NCBI GenBank assembly: GCA_002110485.1
Contig: MOWL01000001.1
Coordinates: forward strand, 868,001 to 932,000
DNA from: Emergomyces orientalis
Taxonomy: Eukaryota; Ascomycota; Eurotiomycetes; Onygenales; Ajellomycetaceae
Reading direction: 5' to 3'
DNA length: 64,000 bases
Positions 22,731 to 34,995 of this stretch are shown here, piece by piece. The position numbers and the translations under genes are program-made. Numbering within the stretch: position 1 is the stretch's first letter; each line of letters starts with the position of its first letter. The notes under the pieces are model-generated. The model saw only the letters and a list, made by a program, of their open reading frames with translations, was not told where the DNA came from and ran no database searches.

Positions 22731-25700
22731 TCACTGTGAAACAGCCTCTTGTCTTGGGTTTAACATGGACTCTGGAATCAACTCAGAAGGCCCAATATCG
22801 CCAGCTTCGAGCATCTTCAGCTCGGAGTCAGTGTTGTTACTGTCGATGTCCTCATTGGGAGTTTCAATATTCAAGCCCCCAGTGATTTGGATCTGCCCGT
22901 TGGCAGTATCAGATATCTTCTCAGACGAAGTATTTTTTTCCTTGTCTTCTGGACCCATGAGAGCGGGTGGGCGCTGGTTGGAAGCGAGCGCTTGCTTCAA
23001 ACTGATCGTCTTCTGCTTATTCGTAGTCTTAACTGGCAGATTAAGATCCCTCTCTATCGTAGCTTTCATCAACGCTGCCATCCACAAACGACCCTGTTGG
23101 ATATTGTCGACCTGGAAAAAGTGGACGGAAGGCTTGGTAAACTGGACCGCTCGTGATAGCCCGGCTTTTGGTGGAACTAGTTTGAAGATGAACGGAGCAT
23201 CGCCGGAAGACGACTTGGACATATCTGATACCGTATCTGCCTCGGCAGAAGCATTCCCGTTATTCCAATTACTTGGAGAGGTTGGAGAAGCTGTTGCTCC
23301 GGTGAGTGTGGCGTGAAGTGCCGTGATTGTATCTTGGTCAGCACGGAATACGCGATGTGAGGAGATATCAATCAGTCCTCGTTCCTCCGTGTCATCCTCT
23401 GAGTAATAATATGACAATCTGCGACCACGTAGAACGAAAAGCCGTGGTTTCCACGTAGTCATTAAATTGGAGGACTTTTTCTTCATCCAGCCAGAATAGT
23501 CACATCCAATCATTTGTTCTTGCGGGGACTTCTTTTCTAGACCTCGCATGTATGCACTTGTATCTTTCTTTGATTTTGCGCGCGCATTGGAGGTCTTTGG
23601 CATGGTCACTAACGCAAACGCCCCCTCGACGGTTTTTGCGGAGCTATCTGTGCTCTCAATTTCGAAGCTTTTAGACGTCCCAGAGGGTGTACTGGAATTT
23701 GTTCTAGTGGGCGATTTCTGTGAGTCTTTTGAGGCAGATGCTGAGGTAGGGGATGACGAGGCCATTGCTTTCTCATTGCCAGTCACGGCGTCTGAAATAG
23801 CGCGTAAGCCCATGGCCCGACGGACCCTAGGAGCAACGTTTTTTAGATGTGACGATGGTAAAGGCGAGGAACGCCCTGAGCTCTCTCCATCCGTTTTCGA
23901 ATAGAGAGGGGAGAGTGCAGAGAATATCCCATGGCTAGGGCTGGTGTTTTTCTCTTCCAAGTTCGTTACAGTAGGAGCATGCGTTTGATCTCCTATAGAC
24001 TCCTTAGAATAGACGCCATGATCACCGAATCTCCCTTTTAAAGAACTACTTTGGTTGAGTTTGTTTGATAGATGTGGCACAAAATCCCGGATGGAATCTG
24101 CGCTGCCAAATCGCGAGTGTCGTTTTGCGCGGGCTTGTTTCAGATCTTCTGCAGTGCTAGACTGCCTTGAATGGCTAAAGCTTCGGCTTGCAGAATCCCG
24201 CTTAGTGAGGACTTTGCGAGACTTCCGCGCATCTATTTCACCTCCAGAGAAATACCCTCTATCCAAATCTGCGGAATCCACCAAGAGAGCCGAATCGGAG
24301 TCGTGAGTGTCAAACCCACCTAATGCCTTCTGCCGAATAGTTTCTTCGGGAGAACCAACAAAGTTCTCAGGTCGGTAATTAGTGGCCTGAGACCCTGTTG
24401 CCATTGTCCAACCCCTGTCAAAGGAGGGTTTTTTGCCTCGAGGAACGCCCTGTGCTGACCTCGTTCTCTGGGCCGGAGATACTGGCGAACCTTCCATTGA
24501 TGAATGAGGGCGAGGGTAGTTTATCTGGCGAACGGACGCTGCTGATGGCCTTGAGGAACCATCTAAACCAACGGTTTGGTTTAAGGGCGAGACTGGGGAA
24601 ACGTTGCTACTCAGAGTTGAAGATATAGACGCTGGTACCCCTGAAGAATGTTTTCCAGAGGCACTTCTCGATTGTCGTGCGCTGTGGCTGGGGCTTTCAG
24701 TGAGACTAGGGATCCTTGGAAGAAACGAGCCTCCCGCTCGGCTCTGAGATCGATCGAACTCCTCAGAGGAGCGATCTCTTCCCGAGAAAGTAGACGAGGA
24801 CTGTCGCGGTCGCTTAATTCCTTTGATCTCTTCTTGGAAGGTTTTGACTATATGCCAACTCTTCAATCGTTTCCCCATAACTCCGAAGTTGAACTCCTTC
24901 ATGTAAATAAATTCTTGGTCCATCTCCAGCAAAACATCTCCGGTGATTTCCTGCTCCTCGAAAATTTCGCAGTGTTTCGGGTCCATACCAAGACCTTGAA
25001 GATGTCTGGCTGTCTGGTGGTGGTCCCAACTCCGTACGGCGTATTCGCTAAGAGACGTTCCTTCTTCTTCATCGGTTTCCGCTCCAGGGATGTATGACAA
25101 TCTATGATCTAGATGGCTACTGTATTCACTGCCAGAATCATTGGGATTTCTCGGGTCCTGCGCAACAACGCTATGGCGTGGGGTGTTAAAATTCGTGATA
25201 TGTTCATCGATGACGCTCAAGGTTTCATTCATTACTGGGCTATCATCCCCATTTGGACGAGACATTGCGTCGCCGATAGTTCGTTGCACAGTCGGTGACA
25301 AAGGGGATGAAGAAGAGCGGGGCGCCACGTTCGGCCCTTGTTGTTGTCCGGGTCGTGCTGTGGCATCACTCTCGGTAGTTTCAGCAGCTGAAGGCTTGAA
25401 ATCGGCCCCACTAACTTGGCGTGAGCCTTGGGGAGTTATATCTTCATTTGAAGTTGGCGACGCGGGGTCTGAGGTGGTTCCCAACGCTGTAGGTGATGCC
25501 GGGGGTTCACTATTTCTGCGAGGCTTCGATACAATGGTTGAATCCGACGCTGTGGTCGCATGCTGACGAACACCCAACTTTGGGATGGTTGTCGTATAAA
25601 CTATGACATCACCATATCAGCCCTGATCACGGAAGGTGGAACCAAGGGTCCTTACCACCGGGAAAAAGCCCAGTTCTATTCTCGGCCACATGTTTCCCTA

Positions 25701-25926
25701 AATACCAACCATCCCCGAAACCTTCGTCCAGTTCTAGCAACTCAACCTTGTCTCCTCGGCGAAAGGTCAGTTCGTCCGCCCCCCGAGCTAAAAAGTCATC
25801 TATAGCGCGTCATGTCATCAGAGCTGGTCACTTGCAACTTGGGAAAAACAACGGTAAGTACTCACGGACGACTATTAAAACATCTCCCGGGCGCACACCC
25901 TGTGGAAGTTCAGGTGTATGAGGCAT
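22731..25926 (-). CDS. Boi1/Boi2-type scaffold with SH3, SAM and PH domains
   Basis: Three exons: 25926..25866, 25799..25656 and 25600..22731, giving 1024 aa. The two small 5' exons encode an SH3 domain (about residues 13-74) with DELTFRRGDKVELLELD and DGWYLGKHVAENRTGLFP. A SAM domain follows at about 259-326 (WDHHQTARHLQGLGMDP..). A PH domain lies at about 770-920 (YSGWMKKKSSNLMTTWKPRL ... GRLWMAALMKA) with a Ser/Thr-rich insert in its middle. The linkers are long, Ser-rich and basic, as in fungal Boi proteins. These proteins bind anionic lipids and Cdc42/formin partners at growth sites and support exocytosis; that role here is inferred from domain order. Starting at the first long-exon methionine would drop the SH3 domain, so the upstream exons were added; both junctions keep frame. 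Confidence 0.9.
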
Positions 25927-27512
25927 GGTCAAGCCGAGGTAAAGGCGCGTGATGATGAAACAGTCGGTGTAGATAAAATGATAGAACGTCTAAGTGAGAA
26001 AACGAAGACGACCATGGAGCACGTAAGGGTTCACGGGTCGCAAAACCGGGAGGGAACACGCGTCTTCACAACCGGTTTTTTTCAGAAAGAGGAATAATTC
26101 AAGAGTTGCGGAATGTAGATATCGGAGCACTCTCGTCGTCTGATCGGAGGTCGAGGATAACCACGTAACTATAGTCAATGGAGCGTATATCGGGAAGGCG
26201 ATCAAGCTATAGATATCTATGGAGGCGAGTCACTACTCCCGAAGCCCCAATACACATGAAGATGAGGGGAAATTCGACTGGTTGTTTCAATATTCCTATG
26301 TTTCACAAAAGTGGTGTATCAGGGGTCTTAGAAATGAGACAAAAGATAGCAATTTAGAAGTGAAAAAAAAAAATACGAAATGAACAGGTCAAATATATGT
26401 CGATAGGATATCAGCAGGATAAAAAAGAATGGCGGTCGGATGGACGGTCTTGTGTAGCTCTGAGGTGTATAAGAGGTGTAAACGAGGGCGAAACGAAGGG
26501 GGATGAAGGCGGTGGTTGAGACAGAATATTAGATCAAGGCCAACACACTTGGGTCCTGCCACGTCCAACACCACGCATTGACCGAATGGAATCGACACAC
26601 ACGAGTTCAGGCCGTTGAAACGATGATGCGGATGAGATGGTAGGGATTAGCATTCTGACTCTGTGAGCAGTCTGGATGCTCCCATTGCTCCGAGGACGAC
26701 TGAGGATAGACAAGACAGACAACTGGTCAAGAGCCAGAACGCTCGACGTCGTCAACTTTTGTCAGGCTAAATTTATCCCGGCCCCAAATAGAGAGGCTCT
26801 CGTCCCGTGACCTGAATTAAATACCTGGGAATACTATCCATGGATTTGTACAGAGTATAGACTGGGTAATACAACAAATACGCTGCATACAAGTTGGTGC
26901 CTCTGCTGTTGAACAAAATATTACGCTAGTATCAAACCGTATCGTACACAGCCAAATACAATCCTTTAAATACCCAGGATTACCGAGGCTAGCGCCCAAT
27001 GAAAGATACCTGCCTATCTAGGAAGGCAGTGGAGTTAACGTGGACCACTTTAAACCCCGTTTAGGCATAGTGTGATCGCTGCTTCCTGAGAGCTCAGATT
27101 TCCCACATCGCAGCGAACAGGGAATGGTAAGGGCAGTCAATACGGAGTATACAGCTGTTGGGATTCATGACACTGCTGGAAGCGGTGGCGGGGTCTCGCG
27201 CGGACTCTCTAGACTAGTTAATTTCTTCTGACTTCACTGTCACATCTCTGCCGCGAAGCTGCACCCCCCGTGCCGTCTCTGGAACCCTCTTTGTTTTCAC
27301 AGTTATGCCAGTTGGTTGGTGCTATCTTATGGTTTCCCATCCGTTCTTGGACAACTCAACTTCCAACAACACGCGACCTGCATTTGGCATATATTGAACC
27401 TACTGCATTATTTAAACAGGTTCTAATATTGAGCGTCATAGCCACTGCCGCCGTACTGCATAGTTCCACACTCATATCGTCCCACGGTACCGAAAAATGC
27501 CTCTTCGCTGAT
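25927..27512. other. Divergent intergenic region between Boi-type and MIZ genes
   Basis: A 1.6-kb head-to-head spacer. The frame open at 27270-27512 in phase with the MIZ gene begins at GTG and has no ATG, so I treat it as leader sequence. Small open stretches at 25990-26205, 26389-26755 and 26817-26999 on the minus strand have no recognisable domains. Confidence 0.5.
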
Positions 27513-30500
27513 ATGACATCACATGAGTTGACAATGAGGCCATCACAACGCCCCCATAACCGTCGTCGATCTACTGACGGACACAATTCTGAATATGAAC
27601 TCACGTCCCTAAATTCAACGTTGAATAAATTTGTGGGGGGCCGGCAAAAGTCATGGATGTTGAACCCAAATCCAACGGCTAAAACGAGTGTGCTCCCACC
27701 TGCGAAACGGCCAATTCCCGCTCCCGCGCCTAAACTTAAAACCCCCATCCCCATCCAACGCGGAGACAGCGAGCAGGGCAAGGAGAAACCTTCAACATCG
27801 GAAAAAGGAAGGGAGTGCACTTCTAATAGTAGGCAGGGCCAGAATGGATCTATTGCGCCTTCGTCAGAGCAGCTGCCAATCTCTCCCGTGTCCCTTGGCT
27901 GCCCAGTCCATTCCGGTCCTGCATCGCCCCCAGCGTCTCCTCATATCTTGAATTCGCAGCTCACGCAAACATCCATGAACGCGCCTACAGTTGATCGCCA
28001 GTCTACAGTCCTTCCCTCCCCAGATTTGAGTCATGACTGCCCCACGAGAGCTGCCAGTGAGTTGAGACCGAGCGACACCTCCATTTCGGACGCGGTTTCG
28101 GTTCCACTACATCAACCAGCCTGTCCGCAGTTGTCTGGAGCTCAATTGCAACCGGGAGATCCATCATCCACAGCAATAGAGAGCATAGGGCATAGGGATA
28201 AACGTGCGCGGATTAGTTCGGCCAATTCAGCTACTCTTCAACCGTATCAACCTCAGAATACGGTTCCGGCCAGTACTCAGTCAACGTCCGATATGATGAA
28301 CAGTAACCAGGCGACCTTGAAGTTACTGCTCGCTGACCCAATTTCCCTCAAATGGTTTGCCCCTCTCCTTGACAGGATTTCAACTACGCCGGGGAGTTAC
28401 GAGCGGAGTCGCGTTTCTCTGTTACGAAATGCCTGTGCAGAAGACGATTTATTCTATGTTGCCTTACATCAGGTGTATAGTCTAAACACAGCATCTCCTG
28501 GCTCCCTAGATCCCTCTAAATTTGGAGCTCGTCAAGTAGCGGGTCTTGAGATTGTTTCGCACCTTCTCATAAAAAATGAGCGTCTTTCAATCCATTTTGT
28601 CCAAGCATGCGCCAAATTTCCAGCCTTCGTCGAGGACCTTCTTCGACATTGCTCCACTTATAGTAATGTTTTGGAAGAAGTGACATGCTTTCTAGAAACT
28701 ATGGCAGATCGCTGGTTGCCGTTTGAGACATCTGTTGTTTCCCGGGGATATCCACCACTTATTGACGAGTTGATCGCCATTCTTGGACTCACCTCGCCAA
28801 TTTTTCAACATATAATATTCGTGGCATGCTGTCGCAGTTTTGCAGGAGCTCGAAAAGACAATCTTATTCAGCTCTACACCAGTATCTTTCGAAAAAACCA
28901 GGAATTTTATCAGCAGCGGCTCTTACGAATGCACAGTGCGAATCCCGTGCCCCTGGCCCGGATGCACAACGAAAATGAATTCCTCTTCAAACAATATCAA
29001 CAAATATGGGAGCAACATATTATGCCAAATCGGACATTACACAGAGCGATGGACGACCAGCAGCCTCAGCAGAATCAGAGAGCCAATTTTCCAATAACAA
29101 ATACTAGCCGTCCTCCGGCCCAAACGCAAGGTTCTATCACCCAAGGATTACAGCAACCTCCAATACGGCGCGTTTATCACCAAGTGCGGCTCCCATATCC
29201 ACCACTCACACCAAATGCTACCCAGCGCCCTCCACAACCACACCAACAATATGCTTCTGTACCATCTCCCAGCGGAATGCGTCCAGCTGCCCATTGTCAT
29301 ACACCTTCACATGCAGGAGCCTCCAGAAGGCAGACGATCACCCAACCTCAATCCAACTCGAATCTCCCAACTTCACCCCACTTTGCCCTCGCATCAAATA
29401 ACATAAATACTCACTTGCGCCATGGTGCCCTTGCTCATCCATCCGTTCAATTGTCCCAAGCAAACCGCACCACCGCCCAATCTCTTTACCCCAAGCCAAA
29501 CAGCTCACTTCTCCCTCCACCTGGATTCGTTCCAATGGAATCTGTGAATCCGAATCCTCTTATTGTTGGCCTTCATCAAGCCTATCTGAAAGAGAAAGTT
29601 ATGATTCTTGATAGCAAGGAAAGCGGAAGTCCACCTCAGTTATTCCAGTATCTTCAAAGCTTTGCTATTCCTCCATCCTCTATTCGAACACACAGGCCAA
29701 CGCTAAAGTGGCAGTTCACAATCCCTACAGGAGAATTCCAAAAATTCCCTGTTCGGTTGAATGTGACAAAGCATGGTTCCAGCGTATGGGGAGTTTCAGA
29801 CGGGTGTCGAACTTATCAATTGCGGTGCATAAAAATGGAACCACCCTTTCCAAAACTCGCAGAGCATCAATGGGCTGTATCAGACACCGCATGGCCTACT
29901 GCCATATACATTCACGTTAACGGTACAGAACATTTCGTACGTCGGAAGGTACACAATGGCAGAGATTTACCGCTTCATATCACGAGCTCCCTCAAGGAAG
30001 GCATGAATGAGATATCGTTAACCATATTGTGGGGCGTTGCAGAGCTTACCAGTAAATCATCTTATGGAATGGCACTGGAAATCCTTGAATACGCCGCGCC
30101 TAGCCGCGTCCGTTCATCTATCCAACTTTTACAGTCCTCCGCATCTCTAGAACATATCAAGAATCGGCTTACGGGATTAAATGCAGACGATGACGAGATT
30201 GCTGTCGTTGATGAGCATATAACGATCAACCTAGTCGACCCGTTTACGGCGCGGGTCTTCGACATCCCAACGCGGGCCAAGTTTTGCTCACACATTGAAT
30301 GTTTTGACCTTGAAACATTCCTTATGACGCGTTTGTCAAGATCAGTAAAAGGATACGGCATGGCAGAGGATTGGAAGTGTCCTATATGCAACAACGACGC
30401 CCGCCCCCAGTCCCTGATCATAGACGATTTTCTCGTCACGGTCCGCCGTAAACTCGAAGAAAACAAGCAATTAGATGTGAAATCGATACTCGTGCGCCCG

Positions 30501-30686
30501 GACGGATCGTGGGAGCCTAAGACAGAAGGGAATATTAATAGGTCAAGTGAACCGCGCTTGTTGAAACGAAAAAGGGAAACATCAGAAGATGAGGGGAGCA
30601 CTTCCCAAAAACACCGTGGCCAACAACTCCCTCCCTCCTTGGCTTCAAAGGGACCATCCGCCCCTGAAATCATTGAACTTGATTGA
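27513..30686 (+). CDS. SP-RING (MIZ) zinc-finger protein, probable SUMO E3 ligase
   Basis: A single exon of 1057 aa from the first in-frame ATG (27513, MTSHELTMRPSQRP). The first 300 residues are disordered and Ser/Pro/Gln-rich. A helical region follows (about 340-520), then a Pro/Gln-rich stretch, then a PINIT-like beta region (LKWQFTIPTGEFQKFPVRLN). The SP-RING lies at about 916-977, with Cys925, His927, Cys930, Cys956 and Cys959 in KFCSHIECFDLETF and WKCPICNNDARPQ. PIAS/Siz proteins use this fold to bind Ubc9 and direct SUMO transfer in the nucleus. The last residues, PEIIELD, look like a SUMO-interacting motif, consistent with that role. A Lys/Arg cluster (LLKRKRE) near the end may be a nuclear signal. 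No SAP domain is visible, so it is more like the fungal MIZ family than yeast Siz1. Confidence 0.88.
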   Translation: MTSHELTMRPSQRPHNRRRSTDGHNSEYELTSLNSTLNKFVGGRQKSWMLNPNPTAKTSVLPPAKRPIPAPAPKLKTPIPIQRGDSEQGKEKPSTSEKGRECTSNSRQGQNGSIAPSSEQLPISPVSLGCPVHSGPASPPASPHILNSQLTQTSMNAPTVDRQSTVLPSPDLSHDCPTRAASELRPSDTSISDAVSVPLHQPACPQLSGAQLQPGDPSSTAIESIGHRDKRARISSANSATLQPYQPQNTVPASTQSTSDMMNSNQATLKLLLADPISLKWFAPLLDRISTTPGSYERSRVSLLRNACAEDDLFYVALHQVYSLNTASPGSLDPSKFGARQVAGLEIVSHLLIKNERLSIHFVQACAKFPAFVEDLLRHCSTYSNVLEEVTCFLETMADRWLPFETSVVSRGYPPLIDELIAILGLTSPIFQHIIFVACCRSFAGARKDNLIQLYTSIFRKNQEFYQQRLLRMHSANPVPLARMHNENEFLFKQYQQIWEQHIMPNRTLHRAMDDQQPQQNQRANFPITNTSRPPAQTQGSITQGLQQPPIRRVYHQVRLPYPPLTPNATQRPPQPHQQYASVPSPSGMRPAAHCHTPSHAGASRRQTITQPQSNSNLPTSPHFALASNNINTHLRHGALAHPSVQLSQANRTTAQSLYPKPNSSLLPPPGFVPMESVNPNPLIVGLHQAYLKEKVMILDSKESGSPPQLFQYLQSFAIPPSSIRTHRPTLKWQFTIPTGEFQKFPVRLNVTKHGSSVWGVSDGCRTYQLRCIKMEPPFPKLAEHQWAVSDTAWPTAIYIHVNGTEHFVRRKVHNGRDLPLHITSSLKEGMNEISLTILWGVAELTSKSSYGMALEILEYAAPSRVRSSIQLLQSSASLEHIKNRLTGLNADDDEIAVVDEHITINLVDPFTARVFDIPTRAKFCSHIECFDLETFLMTRLSRSVKGYGMAEDWKCPICNNDARPQSLIIDDFLVTVRRKLEENKQLDVKSILVRPDGSWEPKTEGNINRSSEPRLLKRKRETSEDEGSTSQKHRGQQLPPSLASKGPSAPEIIELD

Positions 30687-32359
30687 TTTTGCACCTTTTA
30701 ATCGCTCTCCGGAGCTCGTTTCGGTTGTTTCCGCTTTCATTTTTCTACGGAGCGCTTTTAAATATTCATACCCGGCTATCATATTTATCGCACAAAGTTG
30801 TCCCAGAGAAAAAATACCATAAACCCCTTCATCTTTCTCTTTCTCCTTTAATTTATGTTTTGCTCCTAACATTTCAGTCTACAGTTTTATACCCTCGGAG
30901 GCTTGTGTCGCTTCTAATTTTTTTTTTTTTTTTTTGGCCCTCAACTGGCGTTTGCATCCAAAAACCCCACGGTTCACTGCGTCTAGGTGATTGCGTACAT
31001 AACATTATTATCACTTACATGCACGCATGCATCCATTACATACATCCCAATCACCCTAAGTCCCCCCTTTCCAATTGTGGTGTTCTTTCACTTTCTTTCC
31101 GACGCTTGAATTTTCCTATCCCCAACAGGCGCACGAGATGTTTCATATGTCTTCTAATGAGAAAAATGACCGTTTTATGCAATCACAAACTTCTTTGTTT
31201 GGTACCTTTATTATTACTTTTTCCCCCTCCTCCAATTAATATTATCTTCTGCAGGTTGGGTGGGTGGTTACATACAGACACGCGTCCCTATGTATGTACA
31301 TGGGTTGTCATCTTTTATATTTTCTGCAACTTTTGATTTTATTTATTTTATTTTCATAAGAGACGGGAACACGGGAAGGAAGAGTTACTTACTTGCGTCT
31401 GCTCTTTCGCTGTTGGTTTGGTTGGGGTGTTATTCAGGAGGTGGTCTGAGCTCAGCTAAACTATGTAACAACGAGGGAGCTTTACATACATTAACTACTT
31501 CAACTTACACAGCATTAAATTATATAATTTTTAAAAAGGGAATGTTATGTATATAGCATTGATAACCTTGGAAGTTCTTTTTGTCTTCCCTCCTGGCATG
31601 CATGCATATTATGACCAGTCTTACTAATTCAATCTAAATAGTTATCTTGTCCGCTGAAATCATCACAAATACCACTGAGCTTTGAAGCTCCATGAGCTCA
31701 ACCATCTTGTGTAATAAATTGAAAGCTCCTCAGAAGAAATTAGTGAAAGCTGTTCAGCAAATTAATAACAGAAGAAAATGATATGATAATGAAAATATAT
31801 ATGTTTTTCGCTGCTTAATATATTAGAAACAGGAGTATTATTGTGTGGACCAGTAAAAAATGGTCAGATTCGGATTCAGGTTGAGAACCAAGAGAGACAA
31901 AGAAAGAACAAAAAAATAAACTCCTTCAAATGGGGTTAGTAGTTAGGAAGGGAGGGGTAAAGAAGGGACCTTTTATTCCTTTCAGGAAGAGAGATTTAAA
32001 AATTAAAAAAGAAAAAAAAGAAACAAACAGGTAAAGAAAAGGCCAGCTTTTCCATTCTCTTTTTTTTTCTTTCCCTTTATTAATAACTTTCGTTCCTTCT
32101 CCCAGAACTATCCCACCCGCCCTCCTTTATTTCCTTTCAATCTATATCGCTTGCTGGATGATAATAATGTGGAAAAGGTATGACTATGACATGACGAATG
32201 GATGTATGTGGGCATGCATGCATATATGCAGGACGCCTCAGGTATGTATGTGTGCTTATATATCCATCGCGTGGATGCGGGTGGCAATTTGCACCCACCC
32301 CTCCGAGAAATTTCCATCTCGCTTCCCCCAGGCGAAAAATTACTAGTACCCTAGTTCTT
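30687..32359. other. Convergent intergenic region
   Basis: A 1.7-kb spacer between converging genes. It is T-rich at 30900-30940 (an 18-T run near 30919) and AT-rich elsewhere. It carries ATGCATGCAT-type stretches at 31017-31035, 31597-31610 and 32210-32225. No supported gene. Confidence 0.5.
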
Positions 32360-34365
32360 TCACTTCCTCACCTGCCTAGCATGTTTCACCAAGTTCTCTA
32401 TGACGCCCTCAAACGCCTCTTTCTCTCCAATCTGCGCATCGCGGCGCGTCAGCCAGTACTCCAACACCTCGCTGGCGCGTACGGTCATCTCCTCTAATCG
32501 CGAGATATGCTGTCCCAGCTCGTCGTCTGCAAAGTTATCCAGGGCTGCATCTGTAGTTGCGCATAGGCGACGGACAGCTGAGAGATCTAGTTCAGGAGGG
32601 GGTTTGGGTCCACGACGTCGCGGCGCACGGCTGCGTGATGTAGAGCGGGCTGAGTCGAGAGATGTGGAGGAGCGCCCTTGGCCGTCCCTTTTCACTTTGC
32701 TAACAGAAGACGGGACGCCAGTGGCTGTATTGGATGAGGAGGAGGGGGAATTGCCCTCGAGATTTATCGAAGGGAGGACTAGCTTCTTCTGCTTTGAAGC
32801 GGGGAGGATCTCGTCTAGGTCAACGGGGACGCCGAGGGAGACGAGGAAAACACGGCGAATGCGAGACTTAGTCCAATTGGCGGGTTGGAGCGGGGGTGGG
32901 GAGACAAGTTGGGACCAGAGGGAAAGAGAGCGTTCAGTGATGAATATGGCGGAGGATTCTGGGAAGGGTTCAATGGGTGGGAGGGATGTGATGTTTGTGG
33001 AGCTGGGGAAGAGGGTGTCGAGGTGATTGGATGTTGCTTCGAGAAGGTCTGGCAGATTTTTTATGGAACCGAAATCCAAAAGGGACGGCTAAATTAAAAA
33101 GGGTAACCGATCAGTTTACAGCTCCTTTTTTTTTTTTTTTTCAAGGGGCAATTAAAGGTAGAAGGTAGGTTTCATGTAAATAAATGTTTCCGAGTCACCA
33201 GATGATTTGTATGTATGGCTGGGATTGTACTTTATGCTAAGGCTACTTACAAAGGAAGGTGAGGGAGGTTGCTGTATGGGGGCACCATCAATTTGAGCCG
33301 TATCCTCACTGACAACCTCCGTTGGTTGTTGAAATGCTGCTTCCCCAAAATCACCGAAATCATCCTCTTCAATATTTGCCTCTCCTTCTTCGAAGTCATC
33401 AAAATCGTCTCCAAAGTCTTGATCATCAGGTTCATCTCCGGCGGTATCATGGGTAGCATCATCGTCAGAGGCCCGTTCTGCCGTTATGGAGCTTTTCCGC
33501 CGGATATGGCTTCGATGCTCGGATCTACTCGTCGAAGAGTTTGGAGACCCTGGTTCGGTCAATCGTCCCTCTGAAATCTGATAGGAGTGGGGAAGGGGTG
33601 GCGAGATAGCCTTACCTGGAACATCCGGAACCGTCTGAATGATATCCGGGAGTGCATCACTAGGGTGTCTTCGATGCGCGGTAAATGATCGTCGCAAGGT
33701 GTCTTCAGGCGGAGATTCAACCCGGGAAAGCACGGTCTCCGGAACCGGGCTTCCCTCAGTGCTGCTGTTCTGCGCTTGGGCCGGTGGCGTAATGCTAGGT
33801 TGAGAGGCTTGTTCTTGGATTTTTAATATCATATCCGGAGCAGAATCAGCCTTATGAGATTCGTAGGCATGTGTTCCTGGCTCGTCCCCGTAGCTCGGTG
33901 AACTCGGGTCGATTTTCTGGACAATAGTCCGCGGAACAGGAGCCAAGTTTGGGGTCAAGGTTGCTCTTGTGCTTGCACTTGACAGTGGTCTGCTAGGCGG
34001 TCCGTTGCCGATAACCTCAATCTCATCCGGAACAGCGTCTAACTCCCTTTTTTCGTATGCTGGAGAGCCAGGGACCTCCCCGTAACGTGGAGAATTATCG
34101 ATCTTCTCCACGCGGGTCCGGGGTATTGGGGAGGGTGTTCGAGAACGAGGGCGGGGTGATATGCCTTCAGAAGCATCGGAAAAGTGATCCTCTTCACTTT
34201 CGCACGCTGTAGATAACAGATCGGTTAGCCATCCCCTTCGAAATTTAAAATCATCAGCGGGAAATAAAACATACAGGATGGTTGGGCCCCAGGGTCATCC
34301 AATTCAGCCCCTTTTGGAGGTGGCTCCAGCAATATGCTAGGAGGGCGGGAGCGCCGCTCTGTCAT
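32360..34365 (-). CDS. Laa2-like AP-1 accessory protein (YBL010C/DUF5102 type)
   Basis: Three exons: 34365..34275, 34206..33251 and 33088..32360, giving 591 aa. The centre has the acidic DQDFGDDFDDFEEG and EEDDFGDFGEAAF block (about residues 293-322), typical of the Laa2 family and of clathrin-adaptor ear-binding sequences. The family links Laa1 to AP-1 at the trans-Golgi/endosome. The C-terminal third starts PSLLDFGSIKNLPDLLEAT and is helical with a basic middle (SRSRAPRRRGPKPPP). The N-terminal half has three copies of a 35-40-residue unit at about 63-97, 121-160 and 185-223, each ending in D-x-xPD-x-I. The intron between exons 2 and 3 has a long pyrimidine tract (forward 33126-33141). Head to head with Nsp1. 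Confidence 0.75.
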
Positions 34366-34816
34366 TGGAAAAGTCCAGAGTCTCCCCGATCAGCGCACAT
34401 AGACCAACACAGAAGATATAGTGTATTGCGATGTTATTCTCAACGTCAAATCCCCAACAGCAGTCAGATTGTGTCTGAAATGAACAAGAAATAATCTGGA
34501 CCAACATCTGCCGTTTCAAGTCCGCTCTGATTCTGCCAAGGCGGTCTGGAGCCGCAATCATGCTGGTTCTGTATCGTTACCGTTTCCCATGGCTTGTTTG
34601 GGTGGAATAATCTTGGGTGTATTACTGTATGGTACTGTAACTGCGGACCTGGCTCCAACCGCCAAAAAAAGCTCCAGGAAAACATCACCAAACACGGGCG
34701 ATTATTGACGACAGGAGAACACCAGCCCGATGCTTCACCGTTCAAGGGCATACAACTACCACTTCTCCAGCACCCCGATAACATCCTTCTAGCTGGCTGC
34801 TTAGGTTGACTTTGTT

Positions 34817-34847
<31 letters not shown>

Positions 34848-34995
34848 CCCACCGTCCTATCTTGTAAGTTCGCATATTCCCAGTCCGATGTTGACAAGAT
34901 CAGTTTTATATTCGAGTTACGGGATTATTGATTGCCAACACTTAGGAAACATCCGCTCTGAGCCCCAGAGAACCAAATTACAGGTATCTGCCGCG
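34366..34995. promoter_or_regulatory. Divergent Laa2-like / Nsp1 promoter with 5'UTR intron
   Basis: A 630-bp head-to-head spacer. It contains a CAA repeat (34817-34847) and, just before Nsp1, a likely 120-bp leader intron from GTAAGT at 34864 to CAG at 34983. Splicing it would remove the upstream in-frame ATG at 34888 and leave 34996 as the first ATG. Confidence 0.45.
34817..34847. repeat. (ACA)n microsatellite
   Basis: About ten uninterrupted ACA units in the Nsp1 leader/promoter. Confidence 0.9.

Noticed and set aside
27270..27512. 81-codon N-terminal extension of the MIZ protein
   Set aside because: The frame is open but starts at GTG and has no ATG before 27513; its sequence does not resemble the rest of the protein.
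32400..33026. 208-codon + frame opposite the Laa2-like last exon
   Set aside because: A shadow frame; the minus strand carries the spliced, conserved product.
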